Origin: an uncultured Prevotella sp.
GTDB lineage: Bacteria; Bacteroidota; Bacteroidia; Bacteroidales; Bacteroidaceae
Assembly: GCA_900314935.1 (NCBI GenBank)
Contig: OMXE01000016.1
Span: 45,000 to 108,999 of the forward strand
Direction: 5' to 3'
DNA length: 64,000 bases
Below the pieces are notes generated by a model, which worked only from the letters and a program-made list of their open reading frames with translations, searched no databases and was not told where the DNA came from. Every line of letters starts with the position of its first letter. The stretch's first letter is position 1. Below, piece by piece: positions 41,902 to 51,873 of this stretch. A program made the position numbers and the translations under genes.

Positions 41902-43430
41902 CAAACAGTAGTAACAAAACAATAGCAAAGAACACGATCGTCTTGTATTTCAGGATGATTGTGACGATGCTGATTTCATTATATACCTCTCGTGTGGTCT
42001 TGCAGGTCTTGGGCGTGGAGGATTTCGGTATATACCATTCCGTAGGTGGTGTGGTAGGTATGTTTGCCTTCGTGAATGGAGCCTTGGCAACAGGCTCGTC
42101 ACGTTTCTTAACGGCTGAGTTGGGAACAGGGAACTTCGAAAAGCTGAAACGGACATTCTCTACTGTACTCACTGTTCATGCAACATTGGCTATACTCTTT
42201 GCCATTGTATTAGAGACGGTGGGAATGTGGTTCCTGAATAATAAGCTGATTATTCCTGCAGAACGAATGGATGCTGCCAAATTCTTGCTGCATCTCTCAG
42301 CCTTGTCTTCGTTGTTGAGCATTACACAGGTCCCTTACAGTGCCTCGATTGTCAGTCATGAGAAGATGGGTATCTATGCCTATACCACCATTACCGATGC
42401 TGTACTGAAATTGTTGATTGTATATGCGTTGACCATTGCACCATTTGACAAACTGAAGTTCTATGCGTTGTTGCTCTTTGTTGTCAACATAGGTATGCTG
42501 CTGTTCTACCGTTTCTATTGTCTCAAGCATTTCCCCGAGTCACATTATCAGTTCGTTTTGGATAAAAAGATCATGAAGTCGATACTTGGCTTTTCTGGAT
42601 GGGGCATCTTGGGGTCGATAGCCCGTATGTTGCAAATGCAGGGGTCAACAGTGTTAATCAATATGTTCTTCTGTCCCAGTGTGGTAGCAGCCAGGGCTGT
42701 GGCGAACCAGGTGAACTCAGCATCGCTGCAGTTTATTAATAATTTCCGTACGGCAGTTAATCCTCAGATTATCAAACGTTATGCTGCCAATGAGAAGGAA
42801 AGCAGTAAGAAGTTACAGTTAGAAACGGCAAAGCTTGCCTATTATATCATGTTGGTCTTGGCTTTCCCTATATGCTTGGTGGCTCGTCCTTTGCTACAAC
42901 TGTGGCTGGGACAAGTACCCGAACATTCGGTTGCCTTCTTACAAGTAACTATCGCTACGAGTCTGATAGATGTCTTTGATATTTCTTTCTTGTCAGCGTT
43001 GTGGGCGAAAGGTAGAATCAAAGAGAATGCCTTGGTCTCGCCATTCGTGTTATTCGCAGCTTTCCCAATAGCTTACGTCATGTTCCGATGTGGGATGCCA
43101 CCAGTTTCCATTTGTTGGGCATTCTTGGTGAGTATTGCCGTGATGGGTTTTATCGTAAAGCCGCTGCTGATTATCAAGTATGTGGATTATACATGGAGTG
43201 AAATCATTCCCGTGTTTCTTACATGCGGTAAAGTAACGTTGGCAGCGACCCCCATACCTCTTTTCTTATATATTTGGTTAAATCCGTCTTTAGAAAGTGA
43301 CTGGTTGAGGTTCTTGGTCTTTGTTCCCATCAGTGTATGCTGTGTCGTGGTAAGCGTATGGTTGGTAGGATTAGATAAGAATATGAGAAATGCAATCATT
43401 TCGTTTGTCAAAACGTCATTTCATAAATAG
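41898..43430 (+). CDS. wzx: Polysaccharide flippase, Wzx-like
   Basis: The 510-aa protein has 12-14 predicted helices. The N-terminus KNTIVLYFRMIVTMLISLYT then SRVVLQVLGVEDFGIY, and SRFLTAELG, are typical of Bacteroidota MATE/MOP oligosaccharide flippases. It moves Und-PP-linked repeat units to the periplasm for polymerisation by the EpsG-like protein at 47688. Confidence 0.9.
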   Translation: MTNSSNKTIAKNTIVLYFRMIVTMLISLYTSRVVLQVLGVEDFGIYHSVGGVVGMFAFVNGALATGSSRFLTAELGTGNFEKLKRTFSTVLTVHATLAILFAIVLETVGMWFLNNKLIIPAERMDAAKFLLHLSALSSLLSITQVPYSASIVSHEKMGIYAYTTITDAVLKLLIVYALTIAPFDKLKFYALLLFVVNIGMLLFYRFYCLKHFPESHYQFVLDKKIMKSILGFSGWGILGSIARMLQMQGSTVLINMFFCPSVVAARAVANQVNSASLQFINNFRTAVNPQIIKRYAANEKESSKKLQLETAKLAYYIMLVLAFPICLVARPLLQLWLGQVPEHSVAFLQVTIATSLIDVFDISFLSALWAKGRIKENALVSPFVLFAAFPIAYVMFRCGMPPVSICWAFLVSIAVMGFIVKPLLIIKYVDYTWSEIIPVFLTCGKVTLAATPIPLFLYIWLNPSLESDWLRFLVFVPISVCCVVVSVWLVGLDKNMRNAIISFVKTSFHK

Positions 43431-43438
43431 AATAAGTC

Positions 43439-44431
43439 ATGATGGTATTTAATAAGCATTTTTATTTCTTGGGCAGTAAGACTATCAAAGGATGGAGAAG
43501 CTATCCGTATCTCCTTCTCGCCTGGATGGAAAATCTCTTTTGGCACGTAGTTTTGCATTTTTCGGCTCAAAAGCCCAATGATGAGGCCAAATATCGAGTA
43601 ACGATCTGTTGTATGTTTAAGAATGAAGGAAAATTCCTCAAGGAGTGGATCTTGTACAATCAGATTATAGGCATCGATCATATCTATCTGTACAATAACA
43701 ACTCGGATGACAACTACTTGGAAGTCCTTCAGCCTTTTATCAATCAAGGGTATGTCACATTGATAGATTGGCCAATGCCACAGGGTCAGATTCCTGCTTA
43801 CGAAGATTGGTATCAGAAATACCGGCATGAAACACAATGGAACTGTTTTATCGACATTGATGAGTTTATCTGTCCGTTCCACGATACCAACGTTTATCAA
43901 TGGCTAAAGAAGTATTCCAAGTACCCAGCAGTGAAGATGTATTGGAAGATTTTTGGTACTTCGGGTGTTATTGAGCATGATGATAGTAGATTGGTCACAG
44001 AGCAATATCACGTTTGTTGGGACAAGCCTTGGAGCATAGGCAAGCAGTTTTATAATACGGCATACGATATCTCTGCGTTCAAAATCAATGTGCATCATTC
44101 CATGAACTGCGATGTGCGGTTTTGTGGAAAGACCTTGCACATGCCAGCGGTGAATGAATTCAAGAAGTTCGATAACCACTTTGGGGTTATATTAACAGGG
44201 AAAGAGTTTACCCTTCAGTTGAATCACTATCAGAGTAAGTCGTATCTGTCGTATGTGGGATTGATGCAAAAAACAGATTCGGCCCACAAAAAAAATCCAA
44301 GAGGTAAAGCACATTTTCTACCTCAGGAGTATCTGAATGTGACGACAGATCATCATATATATAGGTATATCACTCAATTGAAGGTAAAGTATTACGGTGT
44401 AAAACCAAATATATTTGATGAACAAGATTAA
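43439..44431 (+). CDS. Glycosyltransferase family 92 (DUF23)-like
   Basis: The 330-aa protein has YRVTICCMFKNEGKFLKEWI then YNQIIGIDHIYLYNNNS, CFIDIDEFICP (DxD-like) and MYWKIFGTSG, all GT92 hallmarks. It may add galactose or a related sugar. Confidence 0.85.
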   Translation: MMVFNKHFYFLGSKTIKGWRSYPYLLLAWMENLFWHVVLHFSAQKPNDEAKYRVTICCMFKNEGKFLKEWILYNQIIGIDHIYLYNNNSDDNYLEVLQPFINQGYVTLIDWPMPQGQIPAYEDWYQKYRHETQWNCFIDIDEFICPFHDTNVYQWLKKYSKYPAVKMYWKIFGTSGVIEHDDSRLVTEQYHVCWDKPWSIGKQFYNTAYDISAFKINVHHSMNCDVRFCGKTLHMPAVNEFKKFDNHFGVILTGKEFTLQLNHYQSKSYLSYVGLMQKTDSAHKKNPRGKAHFLPQEYLNVTTDHHIYRYITQLKVKYYGVKPNIFDEQD

Positions 44432-45569
44432 GGTTCTCTATATATCCCATGAATCCAAAGAGATTGCAGGTGCAACGCTATCATTGTATAATCTGATCCA
44501 TAGCGTAGAAGAGTGGGTGGAGCCAGTCGTCTTGTTGGATCGGAAGGATGTTGTCTATGATTTCTTTCAGGAAAGGGGAATCCCATGTTTGGTCTTTCCC
44601 TTTAAGAGAGTGTTATACAATTATGGCTTTATTAAACGTGTTCTGTTATCTCTTCCAAGACTGATACGGGATTCTGTGTCCAATGACAAGTGTTTGCAGT
44701 TCGTAAAGAACCAATTGGGAAGTCAGGGAATCGATATCATTCACTCTAATTCCAGTGCAATCACCGTGGGAGAGTATTTAGCCAAAGGGTTAGGTGTTAA
44801 GCATGTATGGCATGTTAGGGAGTTCTTGGACAAAGATTTCCGTTTCCACCCTTTTGGCGGGATGGATAGGCTTCGTAAAAGGATTAACCGTGCAGATGCC
44901 TGTATCGCCATCACCTCACAAGTGGCTCAGCATTGGAATATGACAGGTGCGAATGCACACGTGATTTGGGATGCTGTCCGTAAAGAAGAAGATGTTTGTG
45001 CCATTTTGCCTAAAGAAAAGTATTTCCTCTTCTGTTGTGCTTCTTTAAGTGATTCCAAGGGGGCAGATACGGCAGTGAAGGCATTTTGTATGTCGGGATT
45101 ATCTCAAAAGGGTTATAGCTTGAAAATGGTGGGTAATTGTACAGAGGGGTATAAAGAGAAACTGGTACATATCATACGGTCTTTTTCAGACGGTATGGTG
45201 GAGAATGTCGAGTTCTTGGGCTACCAGAAAGATGTCACTCCATTGATGAAAAGGGCTACTGCCTTTTTGATGTGTTCCCAGAACGAAGGTTTGGGAAGAG
45301 TTACCATAGAGGCCATGTGTTATGGTTGTCCTGTTATCGCACGGCATTCGGGTGGAACTGTTGATTACCTAAAAGATCGTGAAACAGGTTACTTTTTTAC
45401 TCATGATGAACAATGTGCTTCTTTGATGAATGAGGTTTCATCGATGTCAGCGCCGACCACAATTTATGCTGCTAATGAATTCTTTAAGCTGCATTTTACT
45501 GAGGAAGTATATGGTATCCAGATCAATTGTATCTATCAAGAATTGTTAAGTCAACAAAAATATGAATAA
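44418..45569 (+). CDS. Glycosyltransferase family 4
   Basis: The 383-aa GT-B protein has YISHESKEIAGATLSLYNLI, IIHSNSSAITVGEYLAKGL, and NEGLGRVTIEAMCYGCPVIA in the donor domain. It overlaps the previous gene by 14 bp. Start ATG at 44418. Confidence 0.87.
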   Translation: MNKIKVLYISHESKEIAGATLSLYNLIHSVEEWVEPVVLLDRKDVVYDFFQERGIPCLVFPFKRVLYNYGFIKRVLLSLPRLIRDSVSNDKCLQFVKNQLGSQGIDIIHSNSSAITVGEYLAKGLGVKHVWHVREFLDKDFRFHPFGGMDRLRKRINRADACIAITSQVAQHWNMTGANAHVIWDAVRKEEDVCAILPKEKYFLFCCASLSDSKGADTAVKAFCMSGLSQKGYSLKMVGNCTEGYKEKLVHIIRSFSDGMVENVEFLGYQKDVTPLMKRATAFLMCSQNEGLGRVTIEAMCYGCPVIARHSGGTVDYLKDRETGYFFTHDEQCASLMNEVSSMSAPTTIYAANEFFKLHFTEEVYGIQINCIYQELLSQQKYE

Positions 45570-46527
45570 TCAAAAGGATTATAACGAACCTATTATGTTG
45601 ACCGTTCTGTGTCGTACATATAACAAGATTGAGTTCGTAAGACAGAGCTTGGAAGGAGTTGCTATGCAAAAAACCAACTTCCGTTTTCTGGCACTTGTAT
45701 ATGATGATGCTTCAACAGATGGAACTGCAGAAATTGTGAAAGAGTTTGCTGGCAAGTATCCAGATATCTTTAAACCTGTGTTGAGAAAAGAGAATCTGTT
45801 TAAGAAAAAAGACGGTTCTTGGGAAAGGGAGAATAACGCAGATTTGCCAGGTAAGTATTTGTGTTTCTGCGATGATGATGATTATTGGACTGACCCCTAT
45901 AAACTACAGAAACAAGTGGATTATTTGGAGAGTCATTCTGATTGTGGAATGGTTTATACGCAGGTCCGGATATTGAACCAAGAAACGCAGCAGCTTTCCG
46001 AAGGATGGTCTGCTCAGACTGATTTTGAAAAACTATTGACAGGTGCTAATCCCATATTGAACTTTACAGCCTGCATGCGGACTGATTATTTTGAATCCTA
46101 TTTCAATGAAATGGGAAGACGTAATCACTGGGAAACGGAAGATCTTCCTGTGTGGTTTTACATATCTCATCTCTCAAGAATCCATTTTATGGATGAGGTG
46201 ATGGGCGTATATAGAATCCTTCCAGTTTCATGGAGCCATGATAAAGACATTAATAAGCAATGCGCTTTTTCAAAGAGCACTTTCGAGTGCCGATGTTTTT
46301 TTGCCAAGACATATAATCGTGAAGATGCATTACCAGTTATAGCAAGAAATGAAGTGAACAATCTCTTCAGGTTGTCCGTTCATAAGGACAAAAGTATTTC
46401 GTCATATATTTATCAGTTTGCCAAGGAACATGGAGTGAACTCTGTAGGGGTCATGGTGAAATGTCTTCTTTACTCCACAAAATGGGGTAGGGCTTACCAT
46501 CGTAAGAAATACCCGTCCCTTTATTAG
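45562..46527 (+). CDS. Glycosyltransferase family 2
   Basis: The 321-aa protein has LTVLCRTYNKIEFVRQSLEG, VYDDASTDGTAEIV, and CFCDDDDYWTDPYKLQKQVD as metal site. It overlaps the previous gene by 8 bp. Confidence 0.88.
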   Translation: MNNQKDYNEPIMLTVLCRTYNKIEFVRQSLEGVAMQKTNFRFLALVYDDASTDGTAEIVKEFAGKYPDIFKPVLRKENLFKKKDGSWERENNADLPGKYLCFCDDDDYWTDPYKLQKQVDYLESHSDCGMVYTQVRILNQETQQLSEGWSAQTDFEKLLTGANPILNFTACMRTDYFESYFNEMGRRNHWETEDLPVWFYISHLSRIHFMDEVMGVYRILPVSWSHDKDINKQCAFSKSTFECRCFFAKTYNREDALPVIARNEVNNLFRLSVHKDKSISSYIYQFAKEHGVNSVGVMVKCLLYSTKWGRAYHRKKYPSLY

Positions 46528-46545
46528 TATGCAATTAGAAGTGAA

Positions 46546-47667
46546 ATGAAGCCTAACGTTTCCAAATTTGACTATTGTTTCGGTTGTGGCGTATGTGCTG
46601 TTGCATGTAAGCACAAAGCCATTACCATGCAGTATGACAAGGAGGGTTTCTACCATCCAGTGTTGGATCAGTCCGCTTGCGTGGATTGCGGCATCTGCCT
46701 GGATGTGTGCTCCTTTAATCACGATGATGTGATGAAGCCGAAGGAGCAAGAGCTTGGGTCGTATGCAGCCTGGAGCAAGGATCGTGATACCCGTATCTAT
46801 TGTACATCTGGCGGTTTGAGCTATGAATTCGGTAAGAAGTGCATTGGCGATGGTTATCAGTTCTGTGGGGTGCGGTACAATGTTGAGAAGAAGCGTTCTG
46901 AGCACTACTTGGCTACAACCGTGGAAGAACTGGCTGCCAGTAAGCAGAGCAAGTATATTCAGAGTTGGTCGGTAGATGCATTCCGGCAGTTCAAGCGAGG
47001 ACAGAAATATTTGGTGACAGGTGTACCTTGTCAGATAGATTCTTTGCGCCGGTATTTACGGAAGTTCAAGATGGAAGATGACTTTATCTTGTTGGACTTC
47101 TTCTGTCATGGCATTCCCTCCAAATGGATGTTCGACCAGTACCTGAAATATGTGGAGAAGAAGGTGGGAAAGGCCTCGTCTGTGACATGGCGGAATACCA
47201 TCATGCCCGATGGCTCTCCTTGCTGGCAGGAAAGCACCAATGTGAATATCCGTGGAGAGCGGGGCCTTTGGCAGTCAAGGACCGTGAAGGGTGATATCTT
47301 CTTCTGTCTATTCTTTCAGGAATATTGCAATGGGCGGCACTGTCATCAGAATTGCAGGTTCCGTATGTTCAGCAGTGCTGCTGATATCCGTCTTTGTGAT
47401 CTATGGGGCGGCACCTACAAAGATAACAAGGAGGGGGTGAGCGGTGTGATGTTGTTCTCCGAGAAGGCCAATCGTTTGTTTGAATCATTAGATAATATTG
47501 AGTTTAAGAAAGAACCCAAGGAGATTGTGGGGGAAGGACAGATGGCCGAGAATGTGAAACCACATCGTTTACGTAACTTATCTATTTGGATGCTGCGGCA
47601 TCATTTCCCTGTTACATGGGTAAATGGGCTGCGACATGTTTTTAGCTATGTTTACCGTACAGTATAA
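46546..47667 (+). CDS. Ferredoxin/FrhB-type protein linked to pyruvyl transferase
   Basis: Two 4Fe-4S motifs (CFGCGVCAVACKH, CVDCGICLDVC) are followed by F420-hydrogenase beta-subunit N and C domains (SGGLSYEFGKKCI, GVPCQIDSLRRYLRK, FFCHGIPSKWMFDQYL, GGTYKDNKEGVSGVM). These proteins sit in polysaccharide loci beside pyruvyl transferases; their reaction is not settled. Here the transferase is 19 kb upstream in the same operon. Confidence 0.85.
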   Translation: MKPNVSKFDYCFGCGVCAVACKHKAITMQYDKEGFYHPVLDQSACVDCGICLDVCSFNHDDVMKPKEQELGSYAAWSKDRDTRIYCTSGGLSYEFGKKCIGDGYQFCGVRYNVEKKRSEHYLATTVEELAASKQSKYIQSWSVDAFRQFKRGQKYLVTGVPCQIDSLRRYLRKFKMEDDFILLDFFCHGIPSKWMFDQYLKYVEKKVGKASSVTWRNTIMPDGSPCWQESTNVNIRGERGLWQSRTVKGDIFFCLFFQEYCNGRHCHQNCRFRMFSSAADIRLCDLWGGTYKDNKEGVSGVMLFSEKANRLFESLDNIEFKKEPKEIVGEGQMAENVKPHRLRNLSIWMLRHHFPVTWVNGLRHVFSYVYRTV

Positions 47668-47687
47668 TAAAGTATTTTAGGTCAATT

Positions 47688-48740
47688 ATGGTTGTTGTTT
47701 TATATATTGTTTTTTTCATTTTCTGTATAGCAGCAGAGAATTCGTCAAAGACACAGAAGAATGTCTTTCTGGCCATCACATTAGTGGCTGTTTCCTTGAT
47801 GGCAGGGTATCGAGATGTCGCCTTTTGGCCTGATACTCCAGGTTATCGGGCTGCTTTCTTAAGTAATACTCCTTCATTTAGTAATTATGTCTTTGGAAGT
47901 AATCCGCCTGATTACCAAGACAAAGGATTCTTTTTCTTGAGCGTCTTGATCAAAACGCTTACTTCTGATTGGGTGGCGTATGCTACGATTATAGCATTTA
48001 TTGGTCTGTGGATCCTTATCAAGGGAATTAATAAATATAGCATGTTCCCACTCTTCGCCTTTGCGTTGTATATGAGTAGGTTTATGTTCGGTCGTCAGTT
48101 CATCCAGATCCGTGCCGGTGTTTCCATTGCTATTGTTTTCTGGGGTATGCAGTATGTGGCCAAACGAGACTTGAAACGATATCTTGTAGTGATATTCGTC
48201 GCTTCTCTGTTGCACATGAGTGCATGGATTGCCCTACCGGCCTATTTCCTTCATAAGATCAAGCTGAAACCCAAACATATTTATTGGAGTATCGGCGTAG
48301 CTTTTGTATTGGCAGCATTCTTTACTCCTGTCATCAGAAGTTTTATTTCTGAATCAGCTGCTGATATCAATGTAGCCCAAAGCTATACCACAGAGGAATA
48401 TGGGTATAAAAGTACTGGAAAGGGATTGGCAAACCCGATGGTGTACTACCAAACGCTGATTCTTGTCTTGTTTACTTTCTGGGAAAAGAAACTGTCTAAG
48501 GTAACACCTTATTATATAACTCTGAGGAATGGCTATTTCTATTCCACAATTTGGCTCATCACCCTGTGTTCCTATTCGGTGTTGTCGGCTCGTGGGTCAA
48601 CTATCTTGGCAACTTATGAGATTCTTATCATTCCTTCGTTTGTGAGAATCTTTCATAAGAATAATAGAGTTTTAGCCTATCTGTTAGTAGGCGCGTTGTC
48701 CGTGTTATGGTTCTATCTAAATTTGAGTAAGCGTGCATAA
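47688..48740 (+). CDS. wzy: EpsG-type polysaccharide polymerase (Wzy)
   Basis: The 350-aa membrane protein has about ten helices. The early LMAGYRDVAFWPDTPGYRAA matches the EpsG signature G-x-R-D-x5-D-x3-Y, and the segment SRFMFGRQFIQIRAGVSIAI is conserved in polymerases. It probably polymerises repeat units flipped by Wzx. Confidence 0.82.
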   Translation: MVVVLYIVFFIFCIAAENSSKTQKNVFLAITLVAVSLMAGYRDVAFWPDTPGYRAAFLSNTPSFSNYVFGSNPPDYQDKGFFFLSVLIKTLTSDWVAYATIIAFIGLWILIKGINKYSMFPLFAFALYMSRFMFGRQFIQIRAGVSIAIVFWGMQYVAKRDLKRYLVVIFVASLLHMSAWIALPAYFLHKIKLKPKHIYWSIGVAFVLAAFFTPVIRSFISESAADINVAQSYTTEEYGYKSTGKGLANPMVYYQTLILVLFTFWEKKLSKVTPYYITLRNGYFYSTIWLITLCSYSVLSARGSTILATYEILIIPSFVRIFHKNNRVLAYLLVGALSVLWFYLNLSKRA

Positions 48741-48743
48741 TCG

Positions 48744-49802
48744 ATGAAAGTTTTCTTTGTATCATCTACTTTGACTTCTGGCGGCAGCGAGCGTGTCATC
48801 TCTCTGATTGCAAACCACATGGCTGAAAAAGGGCATGAGGTGGAGATTGTTTGTCTGCTCGAACCCATTGTGTTCTATCCCTTGCATCCTGCAGTGAAGG
48901 TTGCGTTCGCTGAAAAGGAAATTAAGAACAAAAGTCTGCCAGCAAGGATGCTGTGGCTGCGGAAGCATGTGAAAGAGGCACGGCCTGATGTGGTGGTGTC
49001 GTTTATGATCTTAGTGTATATCACGACGTTGTTTGCCTTGATGGGAGTTAAAGTACCCATCATCACTTCCGAACGGAATGATCCTGCATCATTTAGTTGG
49101 TGGAAAAGGGCGTTACGAAGAGTGTTGTTGCCACGGACTACCTGTCATGTGGTACAGACACAGAAGATCAAGGACTACTACACAGAGGATATCAAGAGAA
49201 AGACGGTAATCATTGGAAATCCTGTTACGAACAAGGTGTTCGATGTTGTGCCTGTGGAGAAAAAGGATGTGATGATCAATGTGGCTCGTTTGTTCCCCCA
49301 GAAGAACCAGAAGATGCTGATACGGGCATTTAATTCTATCAAGGACCAGATACCTACCTATCAGTTGAAGATATTTGGTGAAGGACCGCTGAGGCAAGAC
49401 CTCCAATTGCTCATTGATGATTTACAATTGACAGAGAGAGTGGAGCTGTGCGGACGGTCTGAAAAGGTGTTGGACGAAATGAACGCATCCAGGATATTTG
49501 TGATGTCGTCCAATCATGAAGGACTGAGCAATGCGATGATCGAAGCCATTTGTATCGGTCTGCCTATCGTGTCAACCAAGGTGTCAGGAACGGAAGAACT
49601 GATAGAGGAGGGAAAGAATGGTCTGCTGACAGATGTAGGTGATGAACAACAGCTGGCAGATGCATTACTGCGATTAGCCAAGGACGAAGCGCTCCAGGAC
49701 TCTATGGGTAGGAATAATAAGGAAAATGCTAAGAGGTTCAAGGAATCTGAGGTGTTGAATCAATGGGAAACATTGATCTGTAAGTTCCAAAACAATTCTT
49801 AG
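48744..49802 (+). CDS. Glycosyltransferase family 4
   Basis: The 352-aa GT-B protein has TLTSGGSERVISLIANHMAE, INVARLFPQKNQKMLIRAF, and SSNHEGLSNAMIEAICIGLP then VSGTEELI. The stop lies 6 bp before the first GTCTACGGACT hairpin repeat. Confidence 0.92.
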   Translation: MKVFFVSSTLTSGGSERVISLIANHMAEKGHEVEIVCLLEPIVFYPLHPAVKVAFAEKEIKNKSLPARMLWLRKHVKEARPDVVVSFMILVYITTLFALMGVKVPIITSERNDPASFSWWKRALRRVLLPRTTCHVVQTQKIKDYYTEDIKRKTVIIGNPVTNKVFDVVPVEKKDVMINVARLFPQKNQKMLIRAFNSIKDQIPTYQLKIFGEGPLRQDLQLLIDDLQLTERVELCGRSEKVLDEMNASRIFVMSSNHEGLSNAMIEAICIGLPIVSTKVSGTEELIEEGKNGLLTDVGDEQQLADALLRLAKDEALQDSMGRNNKENAKRFKESEVLNQWETLICKFQNNS

Positions 49803-49808
49803 TTTTCA

Positions 49809-49985
49809 GTCTACGGACTTTATGGACTCCAAGGACTAACTATATAATAATAGTCCCCCAAGTCCCATAAGTCCTGTAGTCCGTAGAAATAAAAGAACAA
49901 TATAGTCTACGGACTTTTCGGACTCTAAGGACAAACTAGGTAAATATATAGTCCCCCAAGTCCAATAAGTCCTATAGTCCGTAGA
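49809..49985. repeat. Two GTCTACGGACT hairpin repeats before a GxxExxY gene
   Basis: Copies at 49809-49887 and 49904-49985. Each has a left arm (GTCTACGGACT, then GGACT words) and a right arm (AGTCC words, then AGTCCGTAGA), forming an imperfect inverted repeat of about 80 bp. The remaining 71 bp to 50056 holds AT-rich TATCCGTAGA fragments. Confidence 0.92.
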
Positions 49986-50056
49986 ATTAGAAAAAAACTA
50001 TCCGTAGAAATAGAAAATAATATTATCCGTAGATATAGAAGTTAACTTTTAAAATA

Positions 50057-50440
50057 ATGAATAGAGAATACACATATAGAATCCTTCACTGTGCCTACAA
50101 CGTCTATGATGAGTTAGGCCCAGGTCTTTTGGAGAGTATCTATGAAGAAGCTTTAGCCCGTGAACTATCAGATAATGGGTTCATTGTCGAACGCCAGAAA
50201 AGCGTTCCTGTGTTTTATAAAGGAGAGCAACTTTGTAACGATTTGAGGTTGGATCTTATTGTTGATGGTAAGGTCATCTTGGAACTAAAGAGTGTAGTGG
50301 AATATAGGAAGCTTTTCGAGAAGCAACTATATACCTATTTGCGGCTGATGAACTGCGAACTAGGGTATGTAATCAACTTCAATGAAGAGGATCTCCGTGA
50401 TGGTATCCATCCTGTGGTGAACCGCAATTATTCTCTTTAG
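50057..50440 (+). CDS. GxxExxY protein (PDDEXK_3-like), copy 1
   Basis: The 127-aa protein has GPGLLESIYEEALARELSDN, the naming motif, and LRLDLIVDGKVILELKSV, which fits a PD-(D/E)XK nuclease core. Function unproven. It is flanked by five hairpin repeats of one family, two upstream and three downstream, and its TAG stop is contributed by the first downstream copy. It interrupts a run of glycosyltransferases and has no obvious polysaccharide role. Confidence 0.9.
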   Translation: MNREYTYRILHCAYNVYDELGPGLLESIYEEALARELSDNGFIVERQKSVPVFYKGEQLCNDLRLDLIVDGKVILELKSVVEYRKLFEKQLYTYLRLMNCELGYVINFNEEDLRDGIHPVVNRNYSL

Positions 50441-50706
50441 TCTACGGACTCTTTGGACTCTAAGGACCATAATATATAGTCTCCTATGTCCCTCAAGTCC
50501 TATAGTCCGTAGAGATAGAAGATAAAAAAGTCTACGGACTTTTTGGACTCCAAGGACAATTAGGAGTAATAATTTATCCCTCAAGTCCATTAAGTCCCTT
50601 AGTCCGTAGAGATAGAAGATAAAAAAGTCTACGGACTTGATGGACTCCAAGGACAAACTAGGTAAATATATAGTCTCCTATGTCCTTCAAGTCCTATAGT
50701 CCGTAG
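50438..50706. repeat. Three GTCTACGGACT hairpin repeats after a GxxExxY gene
   Basis: Copies at 50439-50515, 50530-50610 and 50627-50706 belong to the same family as 49809-49985. The first overlaps the stop codon of the GxxExxY gene. Confidence 0.92.
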
Positions 50707-50753
50707 AATGGAATAATAGTAAGTAGTAGAGGTAGAGATAAAGTTTGTAGATA

Positions 50754-51593
50754 ATGACAATATCTGTTCTAATGTCTGTCTATCGCTCAGAGCAAGCTGC
50801 ATGTTTGCAGCGGGCTCTGCAGAGCGTGTGGGATGACCAGACGCGGAAACCCGATCAGATTGTGCTGATAGAAGACGGGGCGTTGACGACTGAGTTGTAC
50901 GAGGTCGTTAACAGGTGGAAAGAACGATTAGGAGAGACACTCACACTATGTGTCAATGAAGTGAATTTGGGATTGACGAAATCATTAAACAAAGGAATCA
51001 TGGCTGTGACCTCCGACTTGATAGCTCGCATGGATAGTGATGATATAGCGGCACCTAATAGGTTTGAACTGCAGGAGCGGTTCCTGGAGGAGCACCCGGA
51101 GATTGATATCGTGGGGGGCTCCATGCAGGAGTTCGACGATGAACATGAGTGCCTGAACGTACGGCATTATCCGCAGACGCATGAGGAGGCATGTAAGTAT
51201 ATCGTGAAGGCGTGTCCGTTGGCACATCCCGCCGTGATGATGCGGAAGCGGATGTTCGACGAAGGACTGAAATATGATGAGCGGTACCGGATGAGTCAGG
51301 ACATCAAACTGTGGTATGATGCGATCCTGGCAGGGTATAAGATGGCGAACCTGCCTGATGTCTGCCTGTATTTCCGTCAGCAAGGGGATGTGTTCCGTAG
51401 GCGGAGTAGGGTGAAGGCGTGGAATGAGTTCAAGATATACATGAACGGAATCTATCGGATTCACGGATTATTCACCCTCGCCTATCGTTATCCCATCGCC
51501 CGCTACATCTTCCGTAACCTCCCCCCGTCGCTGGTCAAGCGGATCTATGAGAGTGGAATGCGGAAGAGAGTGCTAGAGGCAAAGCCTAATTGA
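50754..51593 (+). CDS. Glycosyltransferase family 2
   Basis: The 279-aa protein has ISVLMSVYRSEQAACLQRAL, NEVNLGLTKSLNKGI, ARMDSDDIAAPNRFELQ and AHPAVMMRKRMFDEG. The final PN and TAA stop derive from an AATTGAAAATTGAG repeat. Its base composition is more GC-rich than the genes before 48 kb. Confidence 0.9.
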   Translation: MTISVLMSVYRSEQAACLQRALQSVWDDQTRKPDQIVLIEDGALTTELYEVVNRWKERLGETLTLCVNEVNLGLTKSLNKGIMAVTSDLIARMDSDDIAAPNRFELQERFLEEHPEIDIVGGSMQEFDDEHECLNVRHYPQTHEEACKYIVKACPLAHPAVMMRKRMFDEGLKYDERYRMSQDIKLWYDAILAGYKMANLPDVCLYFRQQGDVFRRRSRVKAWNEFKIYMNGIYRIHGLFTLAYRYPIARYIFRNLPPSLVKRIYESGMRKRVLEAKPN

Positions 51594-51802
51594 AAATTGA
51601 GAATTGAAAATTGAAAATTAACTACGTTGACTTTTTTAATAGTCATGCGGATCTGGCGGATATAGCGGATAACAAAGTTAGTTACTGTATGAGATGAATA
51701 AATCCGTATAATCCGCATAATCCGCATGCAAAAACATGCAAAAATATAAAGAAGCAGTATATTGGAGTTAATAGTCATGCGGATCTGGCGGATATAGCGG
51801 AT
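51587..51802. repeat. AATTGAAAATTG and GCGGATCTGGCGGAT repeats
   Basis: An AATTGAAAATTGAG block (51589-51617) and a full GCGGAT hairpin repeat at 51644-51729 (left CATGCGGATCTGGCGGAT, right ATCCGTATAATCCGCAT) are followed by a left-arm-only copy at 51774-51802. The 71 bp to the next ATG contain a GAACGCGGCTTTGCCGCTTT dyad. Confidence 0.9.
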
Positions 51803-51873
51803 ATTTAATCAGTCTCACTTTTGAACGCGGCTTTGCCGCTTTTAAACGCAGCTCTGCTGCATAAATAGATTCC

